Origin: Salinicola sp.
Lineage (GTDB): Bacteria > Pseudomonadota > Gammaproteobacteria > Pseudomonadales > Halomonadaceae
Reading direction: 5' to 3'
DNA length: 32,919 bases
Assembly: GCA_002695065.1 (NCBI GenBank)
Contig: NZNW01000069.1
Location: 1-32,919 of the forward strand
Part shown: piece by piece, positions 16,047 through 23,821 of the stretch
How the letters are laid out: each line of letters begins with the position of its first letter
Position numbering within the stretch: the stretch's first letter is position 1
Made by a program: the position numbers and the translations under genes
Notes under the pieces: generated by a model
Database searches by the model: none
The model's input: the letters and a program-made list of their open reading frames with translations, nothing else
What the model was told of the DNA's origin: nothing

Positions 16047-16880
16047 TCAGGCGCTGGCGGCCAGCGCCGGCAGGCCCTCTTCGCACCAGTCTGGCGCCAT
16101 CTCTTCGGTGATATAGAGGCGTTGGCCAGCGTGGAACAGGGCCAGCTCACCCACACCGAAGCGCTGCCACCGATGTCCTTCGGTGACGGGATGGGTGGCT
16201 ACGATGATGAATCGTTCGTTGGCGTGGTGCAGGGCACCGGTGTCGATCTGCTCGTTGCAGTCGATCAGCCGGACCCGTGAGGTGCCGGGTGGGTGCGTGG
16301 TCCAGTGCAGATCGGTAGTGGCATGCGCGAACATCAGATCGTCGACGGTCAGGATGAAATTGAAGGTGCCGTGACGGGCGATATCGGTCGCGATTTCCTG
16401 CAGTGCGTCGAACAGCGCCGGGAGCGGCGGAGAGATATCACCGAAGCGATCGACGAGTCGTGTGAGTATCGACGCGAAGGCCGTTTCGCTGTCGGTCGTG
16501 CCGGAGGGACGAAAGCGGCTGGCAATCTCAGGGTCGAACGCCTTCAGGTCGCCGTTATGGGCAAAGAAGAACCGCTTCCCCCACAGCGTACGGGTGAAGG
16601 GATGGCTGTTGGCGTCCTCGATTGCGCCAATCGTCGCCTTGCGGATATGCGCCATGAGGTTGCGTGAGCGGGTGCTGCCGCCGGCAAGGGTATTCGCGTG
16701 CTGGCAGCGGAACGCGCTCGAGGCGTGAACCTTGAGGTGAGCCCGTCCGTCCTCGGCACGATAGGCGATGCCCCAGCCATCCTCGTGATCGCTGGTCCCC
16801 CCGCCGCGGCAAAAAAAGCCTCGCAGCAGATAGTTGGGTGCGATGGGGTGCAGACTGTTGATGCCGAATATCTGACACAT
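16047..16880 (-). CDS. Class II glutamine amidotransferase (YafJ-like)
   Basis: This 277-residue protein has the Ntn-hydrolase glutamine amidotransferase fold. Cys2 (MCQIFGINS) would become the N-terminal nucleophile after Met removal. The motif SDHEDGWGIAYRAEDG and the HIRKATIG, NSHPFTRTLWGKRFFFAHNGDL and GTTDSETAF blocks match the YafJ/EgtC-like family. There is no synthase domain, so the ammonia acceptor or the hydrolysed gamma-glutamyl bond is unknown; EgtC, for example, removes glutamate from a gamma-glutamyl amide in ergothioneine synthesis. It is the first gene of a probable operon with the DmoA-like monooxygenase, 48 bp apart. Co-occurrence suggests processing of a gamma-glutamyl sulfur compound, which is inference only. 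Confidence 0.85.
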   Translation of the reverse strand: MCQIFGINSLHPIAPNYLLRGFFCRGGGTSDHEDGWGIAYRAEDGRAHLKVHASSAFRCQHANTLAGGSTRSRNLMAHIRKATIGAIEDANSHPFTRTLWGKRFFFAHNGDLKAFDPEIASRFRPSGTTDSETAFASILTRLVDRFGDISPPLPALFDALQEIATDIARHGTFNFILTVDDLMFAHATTDLHWTTHPPGTSRVRLIDCNEQIDTGALHHANERFIIVATHPVTEGHRWQRFGVGELALFHAGQRLYITEEMAPDWCEEGLPALAASA

Positions 16881-17103
16881 TGGACTTGGCCCTCATGATC
16901 ACATGTCGATGCTGCATCACGGGCGTGTGAAATCGAACCAAGAAAATCGACTATCTATATCAACATCGACGAGGACCGATATTCACGCCGACCGACATCC
17001 ACACTGATCGCTTGCTCATCCATCCGCCTGTCTGCCACGAAGGCTAACCCCGACGGAGAGGGCCCGGTCTGCGTGCACGTCGAGCGCCGCTGAAGTTCAA
17101 ACG

Positions 17104-17145
17104 GATGGCGGGTGACGGATAAAAAAGCACCCCCGATGGCGGGTG
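17104..17145. repeat. Two direct copies of GATGGCGGGTG
   Basis: The 11-mer occurs at 17104-17114 and 17135-17145, 31 bp apart (about three helical turns). The second copy forms the descending arm of the terminator-like hairpin. The function is unknown. Confidence 0.45.
17121..17145 (-). terminator. Weak leftward terminator-like hairpin
   Basis: On the minus strand CACCC and GGGTG form a 5-bp GC-rich stem with an 8-nt loop, followed by C and six T. No leftward gene is seen upstream of it. It could stop antisense transcription, act as a 5' leader attenuator for the amidotransferase gene 240 bp further on, or be left from a lost gene. Confidence 0.35.
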
Positions 17146-17574
17146 GGAGAGGCGTCGCGAGTTATTACTGCATTGGCAAGATGTCACTGCGCCGACGACG
17201 ATGGAAATTGAAATTTTGCTTTTGCAGTCTCTGAAAAGGTTATGCCGCACGGAGGCATCAAGGCGGCTTGTCGAAGATGAAGATATCTTTGTCAGTGGCG
17301 GGCTCATGGGACAGGGTCCATACGTTGGACTTCGCTGCCTTTACTCATTCTAAAAACTTATTTGTACCGAATTTTCAGGAGTGTCATTTTTGGCCCTGCC
17401 GCGAGTCGATTGCCGTCGCGGTGAGACTTCTCCGGGCTTTCCATCAGCCCTACATTGTCCCGACGCGGTTTGTCAGTCCGCCGCGTTTCATCGATGCGGT
17501 CGATGACGCCGGCCTCCTGCCCGACGCAAGGCGTACCAGATCGCTCGCCGCATCCGCCACAGGAAGGTTTCTAT

Positions 17575-18801
17575 ATGCCCGATGCCACCGCTACCCCTTT
17601 CGATGCCGCCGTCGAAGAGAAAACGCTCGACGACGGTGCCGATCACTGGCTGACGGTGGCCGACAGCGTCGCCGAGCGTCTCGCCGAAACGGCGGTCGAG
17701 CGGGATCGGCGCGGCGGTCACGCAGCCGAGGCGCGTGAACTCCTGCGCCAGCAGGGGTTGCTGCGTCTCTCGGTCCCGGCGTGGGCGGGTGGCGTCGGTG
17801 CCTCCTGGTCACTTATCTACCACGTCGTGCGCCGGATAGCCCGCACCGATTCGGCGCTGGCGCATCTGCTGGCGTTTCATCATCTCCAGGTCGGGTCCGT
17901 ACTGCTCTACGGATCGCGCGCTCAGCAGTCCAGGCTGCTCGGCGGCACCGCGCGCGAGAACTGGTTCTGGGGCAACACGCTCAATCCGCTCGACCGACGC
18001 ACGCTGGCGTCGGATCGCGCGGCGGGCGGATTCCTCTTCCATGGCGACAAGGGATTCTGCTCGGGTGCCCTGGGGTCGGACTACTTGACCGCGTCGGCCT
18101 GGTATGAAGCGAGCCAAAGTCTGGTGGTGGCGGCGATTCCGACCGGCCGACGCGGGATCACGGTCCACGATGACTGGGATGCCATGGGTCAGCGTCAGAC
18201 GGACAGCGGCACGGTGACCTTCGACTCTGTTGTGGTCGAGCCGGAGGAGGTGCTGATCGCGCCCGGTGCGCCATGGACGCCGGCAACGCAGTTCCGTTCC
18301 TGCCTGGCGCAACTGGTGCTGGTAAATCTCTATGTCGGTATCGCCGAGGGCGCGCTCGAGGAGGCGCGTCGCTATACGCTGGAGCAGGCGCGGCCGTGGC
18401 TCGCCGCTGGCGTCGACCGCGCCAGCGAGGACCCCTACACGCAGCGGCATTTCGGCGAGCTGTGGGTGAAATTACGCTGCGCTGAGGTGCTGGCGGATCT
18501 CGCCGGCAGTGTCGCCCAGCGCCATTTCGCGCAGGGCGACGCCATTACCGCGGCAGGGCGAGGAGAGACCGCGGTCGCCATCGCGGAAGCCAAGGTCGCG
18601 GCACATCAGGCGGTGCTGGACATCACCAGTCGTCTGTTCGACATCGCCGGCGCTAGAGCTACCCAGCGGCGCTTCGGCTTCGATCGCTTCTGGCGCAATG
18701 CAAGAACGCATACTCTGCATGATCCGGTGGACTATAAGATTCGTGACCTCGGTCGCTGGGCGTTGAATCGACATTTTCCGGAACCCACCGCCTATTCATG
18801 A
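17575..18801 (+). CDS. DszC-like FMNH2-dependent monooxygenase
   Basis: This 408-residue flavoprotein has the acyl-CoA dehydrogenase fold and is very close in pattern to DszC (dibenzothiophene monooxygenase). Shared blocks are AVERDRRGGHAAEARELLRQ, HGDKGFCSGALGSDYL, IPTGRRGITVHDDWDAMGQR, QTDSGTVTFDSVVVEPEEVL, NLYVGIAEGALEEARRYT, QARPWLAAGVDRASEDPYT and FGFDRFWRNARTHTLHDPV. The RTHTLHDP motif, whose histidines belong to the DszC active site, is intact. The ATG at 17575 has AGGAAGG seven bases upstream. It stands apart from the DszA-like gene by 10 kb and is followed after 94 bp by a betaine-type binding protein gene. Substrate specificity is unproven: SfnB and related enzymes share the fold and also serve sulfur scavenging. 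Confidence 0.87.
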   Translation: MPDATATPFDAAVEEKTLDDGADHWLTVADSVAERLAETAVERDRRGGHAAEARELLRQQGLLRLSVPAWAGGVGASWSLIYHVVRRIARTDSALAHLLAFHHLQVGSVLLYGSRAQQSRLLGGTARENWFWGNTLNPLDRRTLASDRAAGGFLFHGDKGFCSGALGSDYLTASAWYEASQSLVVAAIPTGRRGITVHDDWDAMGQRQTDSGTVTFDSVVVEPEEVLIAPGAPWTPATQFRSCLAQLVLVNLYVGIAEGALEEARRYTLEQARPWLAAGVDRASEDPYTQRHFGELWVKLRCAEVLADLAGSVAQRHFAQGDAITAAGRGETAVAIAEAKVAAHQAVLDITSRLFDIAGARATQRRFGFDRFWRNARTHTLHDPVDYKIRDLGRWALNRHFPEPTAYS

Positions 18802-18895
18802 CGTTTTGTGCCAACTTCTTGTCTCATCGTGTAAAGTGATTTGCTTACAGGGGCGCAAAGTCTAAAGGGTCTTTTGCAATCCTTTAGGACTCTCC

Positions 18896-19831
18896 ATGAA
18901 TCGCGGTCGATCGCTACGTCTATTTTCTTTTCTGCCCCTGGCTCTGTTCGGCGCCGCCCCGGCGCAGGCCGATCTCGACACCGTGCATTTCGGTGTGCCG
19001 CCGTGGCCGGGCGTGACGGTGAAATCCGAGGTCGCTTCGCAGATTCTCGAGGCCATGGGCTACCAGACCCGGCAGAGCGAGCTGGCCGTCGGCGTCATTC
19101 TCAACGGCCTGGCCAACGATGATCTGGACGTCTATCTGGGCGGCTGGTACCCGATCGAGCAGGAGATGATCGATCCGCTGGTGGCCGACGACAAGGTCGA
19201 CAAGGTGGCCAAGAACATCAGCAACGCCAATTCCGGCCTGGTCGTGCCCGAGTACGTCCACGAAGCGGGCGTCAACAGCGTTGCCGACCTCGATCGCTAC
19301 AAGGATCGCTTCGACGGCGAGATCCAGGGTATCGAAGCGGGTACCGGCATCAATGACGCCATTCTCGCCGCGATCGACAAGGATGCGGCGGGGCTGGGCG
19401 ACTGGCAGCTGCGGGAAAGTTCAACGGCCGCCATGCTGGCCTATGCCGATCAGAAAATCAGCGACAAGCAGTGGGTGACGTTCGTCGGCTGGGAACCGCA
19501 CTGGATGAACGTCAGCTACGATCTCTACTATCTCGAAGATTCCGACGACAGCGGCGTGGCGCAGATCGAGAGCACCGTGTGGACCGTGGTACCGGCGGGC
19601 CTCGAGGCAGAGGACGCCAACCTCTATCGTTTCCTGTCGCAGTACCAGGTCGCCATCGCCGACCAGAACGATTGGGTCTACGAGTACAGTCACGAAGAGC
19701 GTCCCGCTGACGAGGTTGCCAGCGAGTGGATTCGCGACCATTACGAGACCGTGGCGCAATGGCTGGACGGCGTGACCACCAGGGATGGCAAACCCGCGAT
19801 CGAGGCCGTCAAGGCGAAGCTGGATAGCTGA
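18896..19831 (+). CDS. Glycine betaine/choline-type ABC substrate-binding protein
   Basis: This 311-residue periplasmic protein of the OpuAC/ProX superfamily resembles the quaternary-amine binding proteins of Pseudomonas (ChoX/CaiX/BetX-like). The leader of 25 residues ends AQA before DLDTVHFGVPPWPGVTVKSE. Aromatic residues likely to form the cation-binding box are visible in PPWPG, LGGWYPIEQEM and FVGWEPHWMN. AGTGINDAI and YYLEDS are also typical. The ATG has AGGA seven bases upstream. No permease or ATPase lies nearby, so it must use a transporter encoded elsewhere, as the Pseudomonas Cbc system allows. The ligand may be betaine, choline, carnitine or the sulfonium analogue DMSP; the sequence cannot tell. 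Confidence 0.87.
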   Translation: MNRGRSLRLFSFLPLALFGAAPAQADLDTVHFGVPPWPGVTVKSEVASQILEAMGYQTRQSELAVGVILNGLANDDLDVYLGGWYPIEQEMIDPLVADDKVDKVAKNISNANSGLVVPEYVHEAGVNSVADLDRYKDRFDGEIQGIEAGTGINDAILAAIDKDAAGLGDWQLRESSTAAMLAYADQKISDKQWVTFVGWEPHWMNVSYDLYYLEDSDDSGVAQIESTVWTVVPAGLEAEDANLYRFLSQYQVAIADQNDWVYEYSHEERPADEVASEWIRDHYETVAQWLDGVTTRDGKPAIEAVKAKLDS

Positions 19832-19846
19832 ACGGACTGCGGCGAT

Positions 19847-20671
19847 TCAGGCTTCGTCCTCGAGCCGCCGTGCTATCGCCTGGCAGAAATCCTGCCAGGC
19901 GATCCTCATCGCCGGTAGCTCCGCATGGCCGTGAAGGGCCGCGTGCACCATATCGGGCGCGCAGCGATAGCCTACCGATGCGCCGGCCCGGAGCCAGGCG
20001 TCGACAGCCCGTTCCAGCGGCCGCGTGAGGGGATCGCGCTCGGCGGAGAGGGCCTCGATGTTCGGGACTGGAGGTAGATTGGCCGGCACATCGGGGGCGC
20101 CAGGCGCCGCCATTCGCCATAGTGAGAGAATGTCCGCTCTCGACAGCAGTGGCGCGTCATCGCCCAGGTTCTCCCGCGTCGGCGCTCCCACCACCGGATA
20201 GATCAGGCCGAGCAATCCTTTCCACTCGCTGGTATGGGCGACATCGATCGCCAGCCGTCCGCCGGCGCTGTCGCCAATCACCGCACCTGGCGCGAGCGAT
20301 TCGACCACGGCGCGACAATCTGCCAGCGCCTCGGCGTAGCTCGCTTCCGGCAGCAACCGATAGTCGACGCTGATCACCTCGCGCTGCAACCGCTCGGCCA
20401 GATTTGCGGTGATGCCGTGATGGCTGTCGACCGAGCCCAGGTTCCAGCCGCCGCCGTGCAGGTAGACGACAACGCCGGTCCGGCAGCGAGCGGGCAGGAA
20501 TCGGCGGACTTTCACGTCGGCGAGACGCTCGTCGCGGAACCGCATCCCGCCAGGGTCGGCAGCGCGACGTCTCGCATGCAGGGCTTCATACGCACGGCGT
20601 TTCGCCGTCACCGCCGCCTCGGCGGCAACATCGGCGAGGCTGAACTGGTGGATGAAGTCGTCGATCCGCAT
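19847..20671 (-). CDS. Alpha/beta hydrolase, hormone-sensitive-lipase type
   Basis: This 274-residue esterase-like enzyme has the oxyanion motif HGGGW (72-76), nucleophile Ser135 in GDSAGG, probable acid Asp213 (AERDPL) and His243. The pattern is that of the hormone-sensitive lipase (alpha/beta-hydrolase 3) family, which hydrolyses short-chain esters. The ATG at 20671 has AGAGGAT about six bases upstream; the longer open frame has no such support. It is convergent with the betaine-type binding protein gene (15-bp gap) and divergent from mtgA, with no obvious operon partner. No signal peptide is seen, so it is probably cytoplasmic. The natural substrate is unknown. Confidence 0.85.
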   Translation of the reverse strand: MRIDDFIHQFSLADVAAEAAVTAKRRAYEALHARRRAADPGGMRFRDERLADVKVRRFLPARCRTGVVVYLHGGGWNLGSVDSHHGITANLAERLQREVISVDYRLLPEASYAEALADCRAVVESLAPGAVIGDSAGGRLAIDVAHTSEWKGLLGLIYPVVGAPTRENLGDDAPLLSRADILSLWRMAAPGAPDVPANLPPVPNIEALSAERDPLTRPLERAVDAWLRAGASVGYRCAPDMVHAALHGHAELPAMRIAWQDFCQAIARRLEDEA

Positions 20672-20759
20672 CGGGTATCCTCTGTCGGTGGCTGCGGCTA
20701 CCACGGTAATCGGCCGAACGGCACCATGCCAGCACGCGCGCCGGCGCACGGGTTACGAC

Positions 20760-20783
20760 GAGACGATCGAGACGATCGAGACG
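20760..20783. repeat. 9-bp tandem repeat, 2.7 copies
   Basis: Two full copies of GAGACGATC and a partial third lie between the divergent hydrolase and mtgA genes. No function is evident. Confidence 0.6.
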
Positions 20784-20806
20784 AACCCATACCAGCAAGC
20801 CCTTGT

Positions 20807-20812
20807 TATACT
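20807..20812 (+). promoter_or_regulatory. Candidate extended -10 promoter element of mtgA
   Basis: TATACT preceded by TGT gives an extended -10 sequence 35 bp before the mtgA start codon. No good -35 hexamer is present at 17 bp, which extended -10 promoters can do without. Confidence 0.4.
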
Positions 20813-20846
20813 GGGTGCCTACTTCTTCGAACACGAGCTCCCGTTC

Positions 20847-21554
20847 ATGCCGTCAGGTTGGCCGCGCACGCTTCTTCGCTATCTGGTGATCGCCATCGCG
20901 GCCTTCGTGAGCTTGTCGGTGCTGTTCGTGCTGGTCTTCCGCTTCGTGCCGGTATTCGGCTCCATGGTGATGGTGGAGCGCAAGGTGAGCTCCTGGTTCC
21001 ACGGCGACAACCTGGCCATCGAGCAGCAGTGGGAGCCGTGGTCCCGGCTATCGGACAACGCCAAGGTGGCGGTGATGGCGGGGGAGGACCAGCGCTTCCC
21101 CGAACACTGGGGTTTCGACGTGGCCCAGATCAAGCGCTCGCTCGCCAGCTGGTCGGACGGCGGCGACCTGCGCGGCGCCAGCACGCTGAGCCAGCAGACC
21201 GCCCGCAACCTGTTCCTGTGGACGGGGCGCAGCTGGATCCGCAAGGGGCTGGAAGCCTGGTTCACACTGCTGCTCGAGGCGCTATGGCCCAAGCAGCGCA
21301 TCCTCGAGGTCTATCTCAATATCGCCGAGTGGGATACCGGCGTGTTCGGGCTGGAGGCGGCGGCGCAGCACTATTTCGGCACTTCCGCCGCCAATCTCAG
21401 CGTGTCCCAGGCCAGCCGACTCGCCGCGATACTGCCCAACCCCCGCGGCTGGAGCGCTTCCCAACCCTCGGCGCACGTCCAGCAGCGGGCGGCATGGATC
21501 CAGCGTCAGATGCGTCAGCTCGGCGGCACCGCCTTCCTGCAGCGCCTCGACTGA
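20847..21554 (+). CDS. mtgA: Monofunctional biosynthetic peptidoglycan transglycosylase
   Basis: This 235-residue membrane-anchored glycosyltransferase of family GT51 polymerises lipid II into glycan strands on the periplasmic side. A single membrane anchor lies at about residues 10-36. Catalytic Glu80 is in AGEDQRFPEHWGFD, followed by RGASTLSQQTARNLFLW (109-125) and PKQRILEVYLNIAEW (148-162), the conserved GT51 motifs. Length is normal for MtgA. The ATG at 20847 starts just before the anchor; the ribosome binding site is weak. It is convergent with the GntR regulator gene (13-bp gap). It is a housekeeping gene unrelated to the sulfur island. Confidence 0.93.
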   Translation: MPSGWPRTLLRYLVIAIAAFVSLSVLFVLVFRFVPVFGSMVMVERKVSSWFHGDNLAIEQQWEPWSRLSDNAKVAVMAGEDQRFPEHWGFDVAQIKRSLASWSDGGDLRGASTLSQQTARNLFLWTGRSWIRKGLEAWFTLLLEALWPKQRILEVYLNIAEWDTGVFGLEAAAQHYFGTSAANLSVSQASRLAAILPNPRGWSASQPSAHVQQRAAWIQRQMRQLGGTAFLQRLD

Positions 21555-21567
21555 TTCCCCGGCCTGC

Positions 21568-22263
21568 TCACTCGTCCGTCCAATCGGCCAGCACCGCGTC
21601 GCGTTTCTCCAGCAGGTGGCGCTCCATGAGTGCGCCCAACGCAGGCCCGTCACGCGCTTCCAGCGCGCGCAGCATGTCGCGATGTTCCTCCACCGCCTTG
21701 CGCCACTTGGCTTCCGAGCGATTGGAGGAGAGCCGCAGCGGGTGGAGGCGCCGGTTGAGCGATAGGTACGTCTGGCGCAGGGCGTCGTTGCGGGCAGCGT
21801 GGTTGATCAGGTCGTGAATCCGCTGATTGGCATGGTAGTAGGCGGGCAAGTCGTGGCGCTGCCAGTGGCCCAGCATCGCTTCATGGGCTTCACGCACGGC
21901 CGCCAGCTCTTCCACGGTGATCCTGAGGGATGCCAGCTCGCCGGAGAAACGCTCCAGCGCGCTCATCAGCTCGAAGGTGTCGCGAATCTCCTGGCGGGTC
22001 ATGCGGGTCACGAAAGTGCCGTAGTTGGGCGAGATCGTCACCAGCTTCTCGGCGGCCAGCACGCGCAGCGCCTCGCGTAGGGGCGTGCGCGACACCGCCA
22101 GCCGCTCGGCCAGTTCGCGTTCGTTGATACGTTCGCCGGGTTCCAGGCCGCCTTCGGTGATCAGGTCGTGTAGCCGCTCCACGATCTTGTCGTGCAGCGC
22201 GGCGCGCTCGATGCGCAGTGGTCGTGCGTCGAGGCCGAGCGCCGTATCGTCGGATGTCTGCAT
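21568..22263 (-). CDS. GntR-family regulator with FCD domain
   Basis: This 231-residue regulator of the FadR subfamily has a winged helix-turn-helix at residues 22-88 (LHDLITEGGLEPGERINERE, VSRTPLREALRVL, YGTFVTRM) followed by an all-helical FCD ligand domain to the end. The FCD histidine and aspartate positions that usually bind a metal are plausible (HANQRIHDLI, EHRDML). The ATG at 22263 has AGGG eight bases upstream. It is divergent from the aminotransferase and dehydrogenase genes and so probably controls them, most likely as a repressor released by an organic acid. The ligand is not known. Confidence 0.88.
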   Translation of the reverse strand: MQTSDDTALGLDARPLRIERAALHDKIVERLHDLITEGGLEPGERINERELAERLAVSRTPLREALRVLAAEKLVTISPNYGTFVTRMTRQEIRDTFELMSALERFSGELASLRITVEELAAVREAHEAMLGHWQRHDLPAYYHANQRIHDLINHAARNDALRQTYLSLNRRLHPLRLSSNRSEAKWRKAVEEHRDMLRALEARDGPALGALMERHLLEKRDAVLADWTDE

Positions 22264-22537
22264 GCATTGAACCCTGTTGGTTTCCCTTCTTTCTATCGCA
22301 AGCGTTCGATCGTGGCTACTGCGCATCGGCGGTCGACCGACCGATCTTCGACCCCGCCAACGGCCTCCGCGTTCCGCCGCCGAGCTATCGGTCGGGTCCT
22401 GCGACTTATGTCGTGGTTTGTCGGAGGGCGATTATTCGGCATATTGCGTAATGAATTCAAAAAACCATATGAGTGCCACAAACCGACGTGAGGCGTGCCG
22501 TTGGCTTCACTTCTGGTTTACCTCTGGAGATGCCGCC
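22264..22537. promoter_or_regulatory. Divergent promoter region, GntR gene / aminotransferase
   Basis: This 274-bp gap must hold the promoters for both directions. GGTTTGT (22415-22421) and ACAAACC (22478-22484) form a 7-bp dyad 63 bp apart, close to six helical turns. TGGTTTACC (22514-22522), next to the aminotransferase ribosome binding site, loosely recalls the short dyads bound by FadR-type regulators. Neither is proven. Confidence 0.3.
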
Positions 22538-23809
22538 ATGCTCGAACTCGACCAACACCCTTCCGGCCGCCATTTTCTGCAGATCCCGGGGCCGTCGCCC
22601 GTGCCGGATCGCATCCTGCGGGCCATGAGTCTGCCGACCATCGATCATCGAGGCCCGGAGTTCGGTGAGCTGGGTCTGAAAGTGCTGGGAGGCATCCAGA
22701 AGATCTTCCAGACCCGGCACCCGGTGATCATCTACCCGGCCTCGGGTACCGGCGCCTGGGAAGCGGCGCTCTCCAATACGCTCAGTCCCGGCGACGCGGT
22801 GCTGATGTTCGAGACCGGGCATTTCGCCACGCTGTGGAAGCAGATGGCGCTGCGTCTCGGGATCCAGCCGGAGTTCCTCTCCTTGCCAGCGTCCCAGAGC
22901 TGGCGTCATGGCGTGCAGCCGAAGCTGATCGAGGAGCGCCTGCGGCAAGACCACGAGCATCGAATCAAGGCGGTGTGCGTGGTGCACAACGAGACCTCCA
23001 CCGGGGTCACCAGCGATATCGCCGCCGTGCGCCGCGCCATCGACGCCGCCGATCACCCGGCGCTGCTGCTGGTCGACACCATCTCGGGGCTGGCGAGCGC
23101 CGACTACCGTCACGACGAGTGGGGCGTCGACGTCAGCGTTTCCGGATCGCAGAAAGGGTTGATGCTGCCCCCCGGAATCAGTTTCAACGCGCTGTCGCCC
23201 AAGGCGATCGAAGCCAGCCAGCGCTCGACCATGCCCCGGGGGTTCTGGGCCTGGGACGAGATTCTCGCCGCCAACGCCAATGGCTACTGGCCCTACACGC
23301 CGAGCACCAATCTGCTCTACGGCCTCAACGAGGCGCTGGACATGCTGCTGGAGGAGGGGCTGGAGCAGGTCTTCGCCCGCCACGAGCGCTGGGGAGAAGG
23401 CGTGCGGCGCGCCGTCAACGCCTGGGGACTGGAGATCCAGTGCCAGGAGCCGGCGCTCTATTCGCCGGTGTTGACCGGGGTGGTGACGCCGGAAGGCATC
23501 GATGCCGACGAGGTTCGTCGGACCATCTACGACCGGTTCGACCTGTCGCTGGGGACGGGACTTGGTAAGGCCAAGGGGAAGATGTTCCGCATTGGCCATC
23601 TCGGCGACTGCAACGACCTGACCCTGATCGCCACCCTTGGCGGTTGCGAGGCCGGGCTCAAGCTCTGCGGGGTCGAACTGTTCGGCAGCGGCGTGCAGGC
23701 CGCGCTGGACTTCTTCGCCGAGAACCCGGCGCCCGGCACGCCGGCGGCCCGCAAGCTGGCGACTCGCGAATCGGCGGGTCACTCACAGGCCGGTGCCGTT
23801 CGCGCCTGA
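22538..23809 (+). CDS. Class V aminotransferase, serine/alanine-glyoxylate type
   Basis: This 423-residue PLP enzyme is of the serine-glyoxylate/alanine-glyoxylate aminotransferase family. The start HFLQIPGPSPVPDRILRAM is diagnostic. PASGTGAWEAAL (67-78) binds the PLP phosphate, Asp180 (LLVDTISGLAS) pairs with the pyridine nitrogen, and Lys206 in SGSQKG forms the Schiff base. LGTGLGKAKGKMFRIGHLGD near the end is also typical. The ATG at 22538 has GGAGA eight bases upstream. The following dehydrogenase gene begins 12 bp after its stop. The most likely reaction is conversion of glyoxylate to glycine with an amino acid donor. Aspartate-glyoxylate transaminases of the beta-hydroxyaspartate cycle belong to the same family, so the donor is open. 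Confidence 0.88.
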   Translation: MLELDQHPSGRHFLQIPGPSPVPDRILRAMSLPTIDHRGPEFGELGLKVLGGIQKIFQTRHPVIIYPASGTGAWEAALSNTLSPGDAVLMFETGHFATLWKQMALRLGIQPEFLSLPASQSWRHGVQPKLIEERLRQDHEHRIKAVCVVHNETSTGVTSDIAAVRRAIDAADHPALLLVDTISGLASADYRHDEWGVDVSVSGSQKGLMLPPGISFNALSPKAIEASQRSTMPRGFWAWDEILAANANGYWPYTPSTNLLYGLNEALDMLLEEGLEQVFARHERWGEGVRRAVNAWGLEIQCQEPALYSPVLTGVVTPEGIDADEVRRTIYDRFDLSLGTGLGKAKGKMFRIGHLGDCNDLTLIATLGGCEAGLKLCGVELFGSGVQAALDFFAENPAPGTPAARKLATRESAGHSQAGAVRA

Positions 23810-23821
23810 CAGGAGATCGCC

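Larger units (their letters stand above)
16881..17574. other. Divergent intergenic region, amidotransferase / DszC-like
   Basis: This 694-bp region separates the leftward amidotransferase operon from the rightward DszC-like gene and must hold both promoters. No gene is recognised in it; small open frames here have no plausible start or similarity. It contains a repeated 11-mer, a weak leftward terminator-like hairpin (17121-17145) and, at about 17370, a single TTTTCA half-site resembling the left arm of the dyads at 6102 and 6214. The part from 17340 to 17390 is AT-rich. Confidence 0.5.

Noticed and set aside
17268-17738. 156-codon open frame upstream of and overlapping the DszC-like gene
   Set aside because: No ribosome binding site or recognisable family, and its second half lies out of frame inside the well-supported DszC-like gene.
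20234-21817. 527-codon plus-strand open frame across the hydrolase, mtgA and GntR genes
   Set aside because: It runs antisense or out of frame through three well-supported genes and has no recognisable motif.
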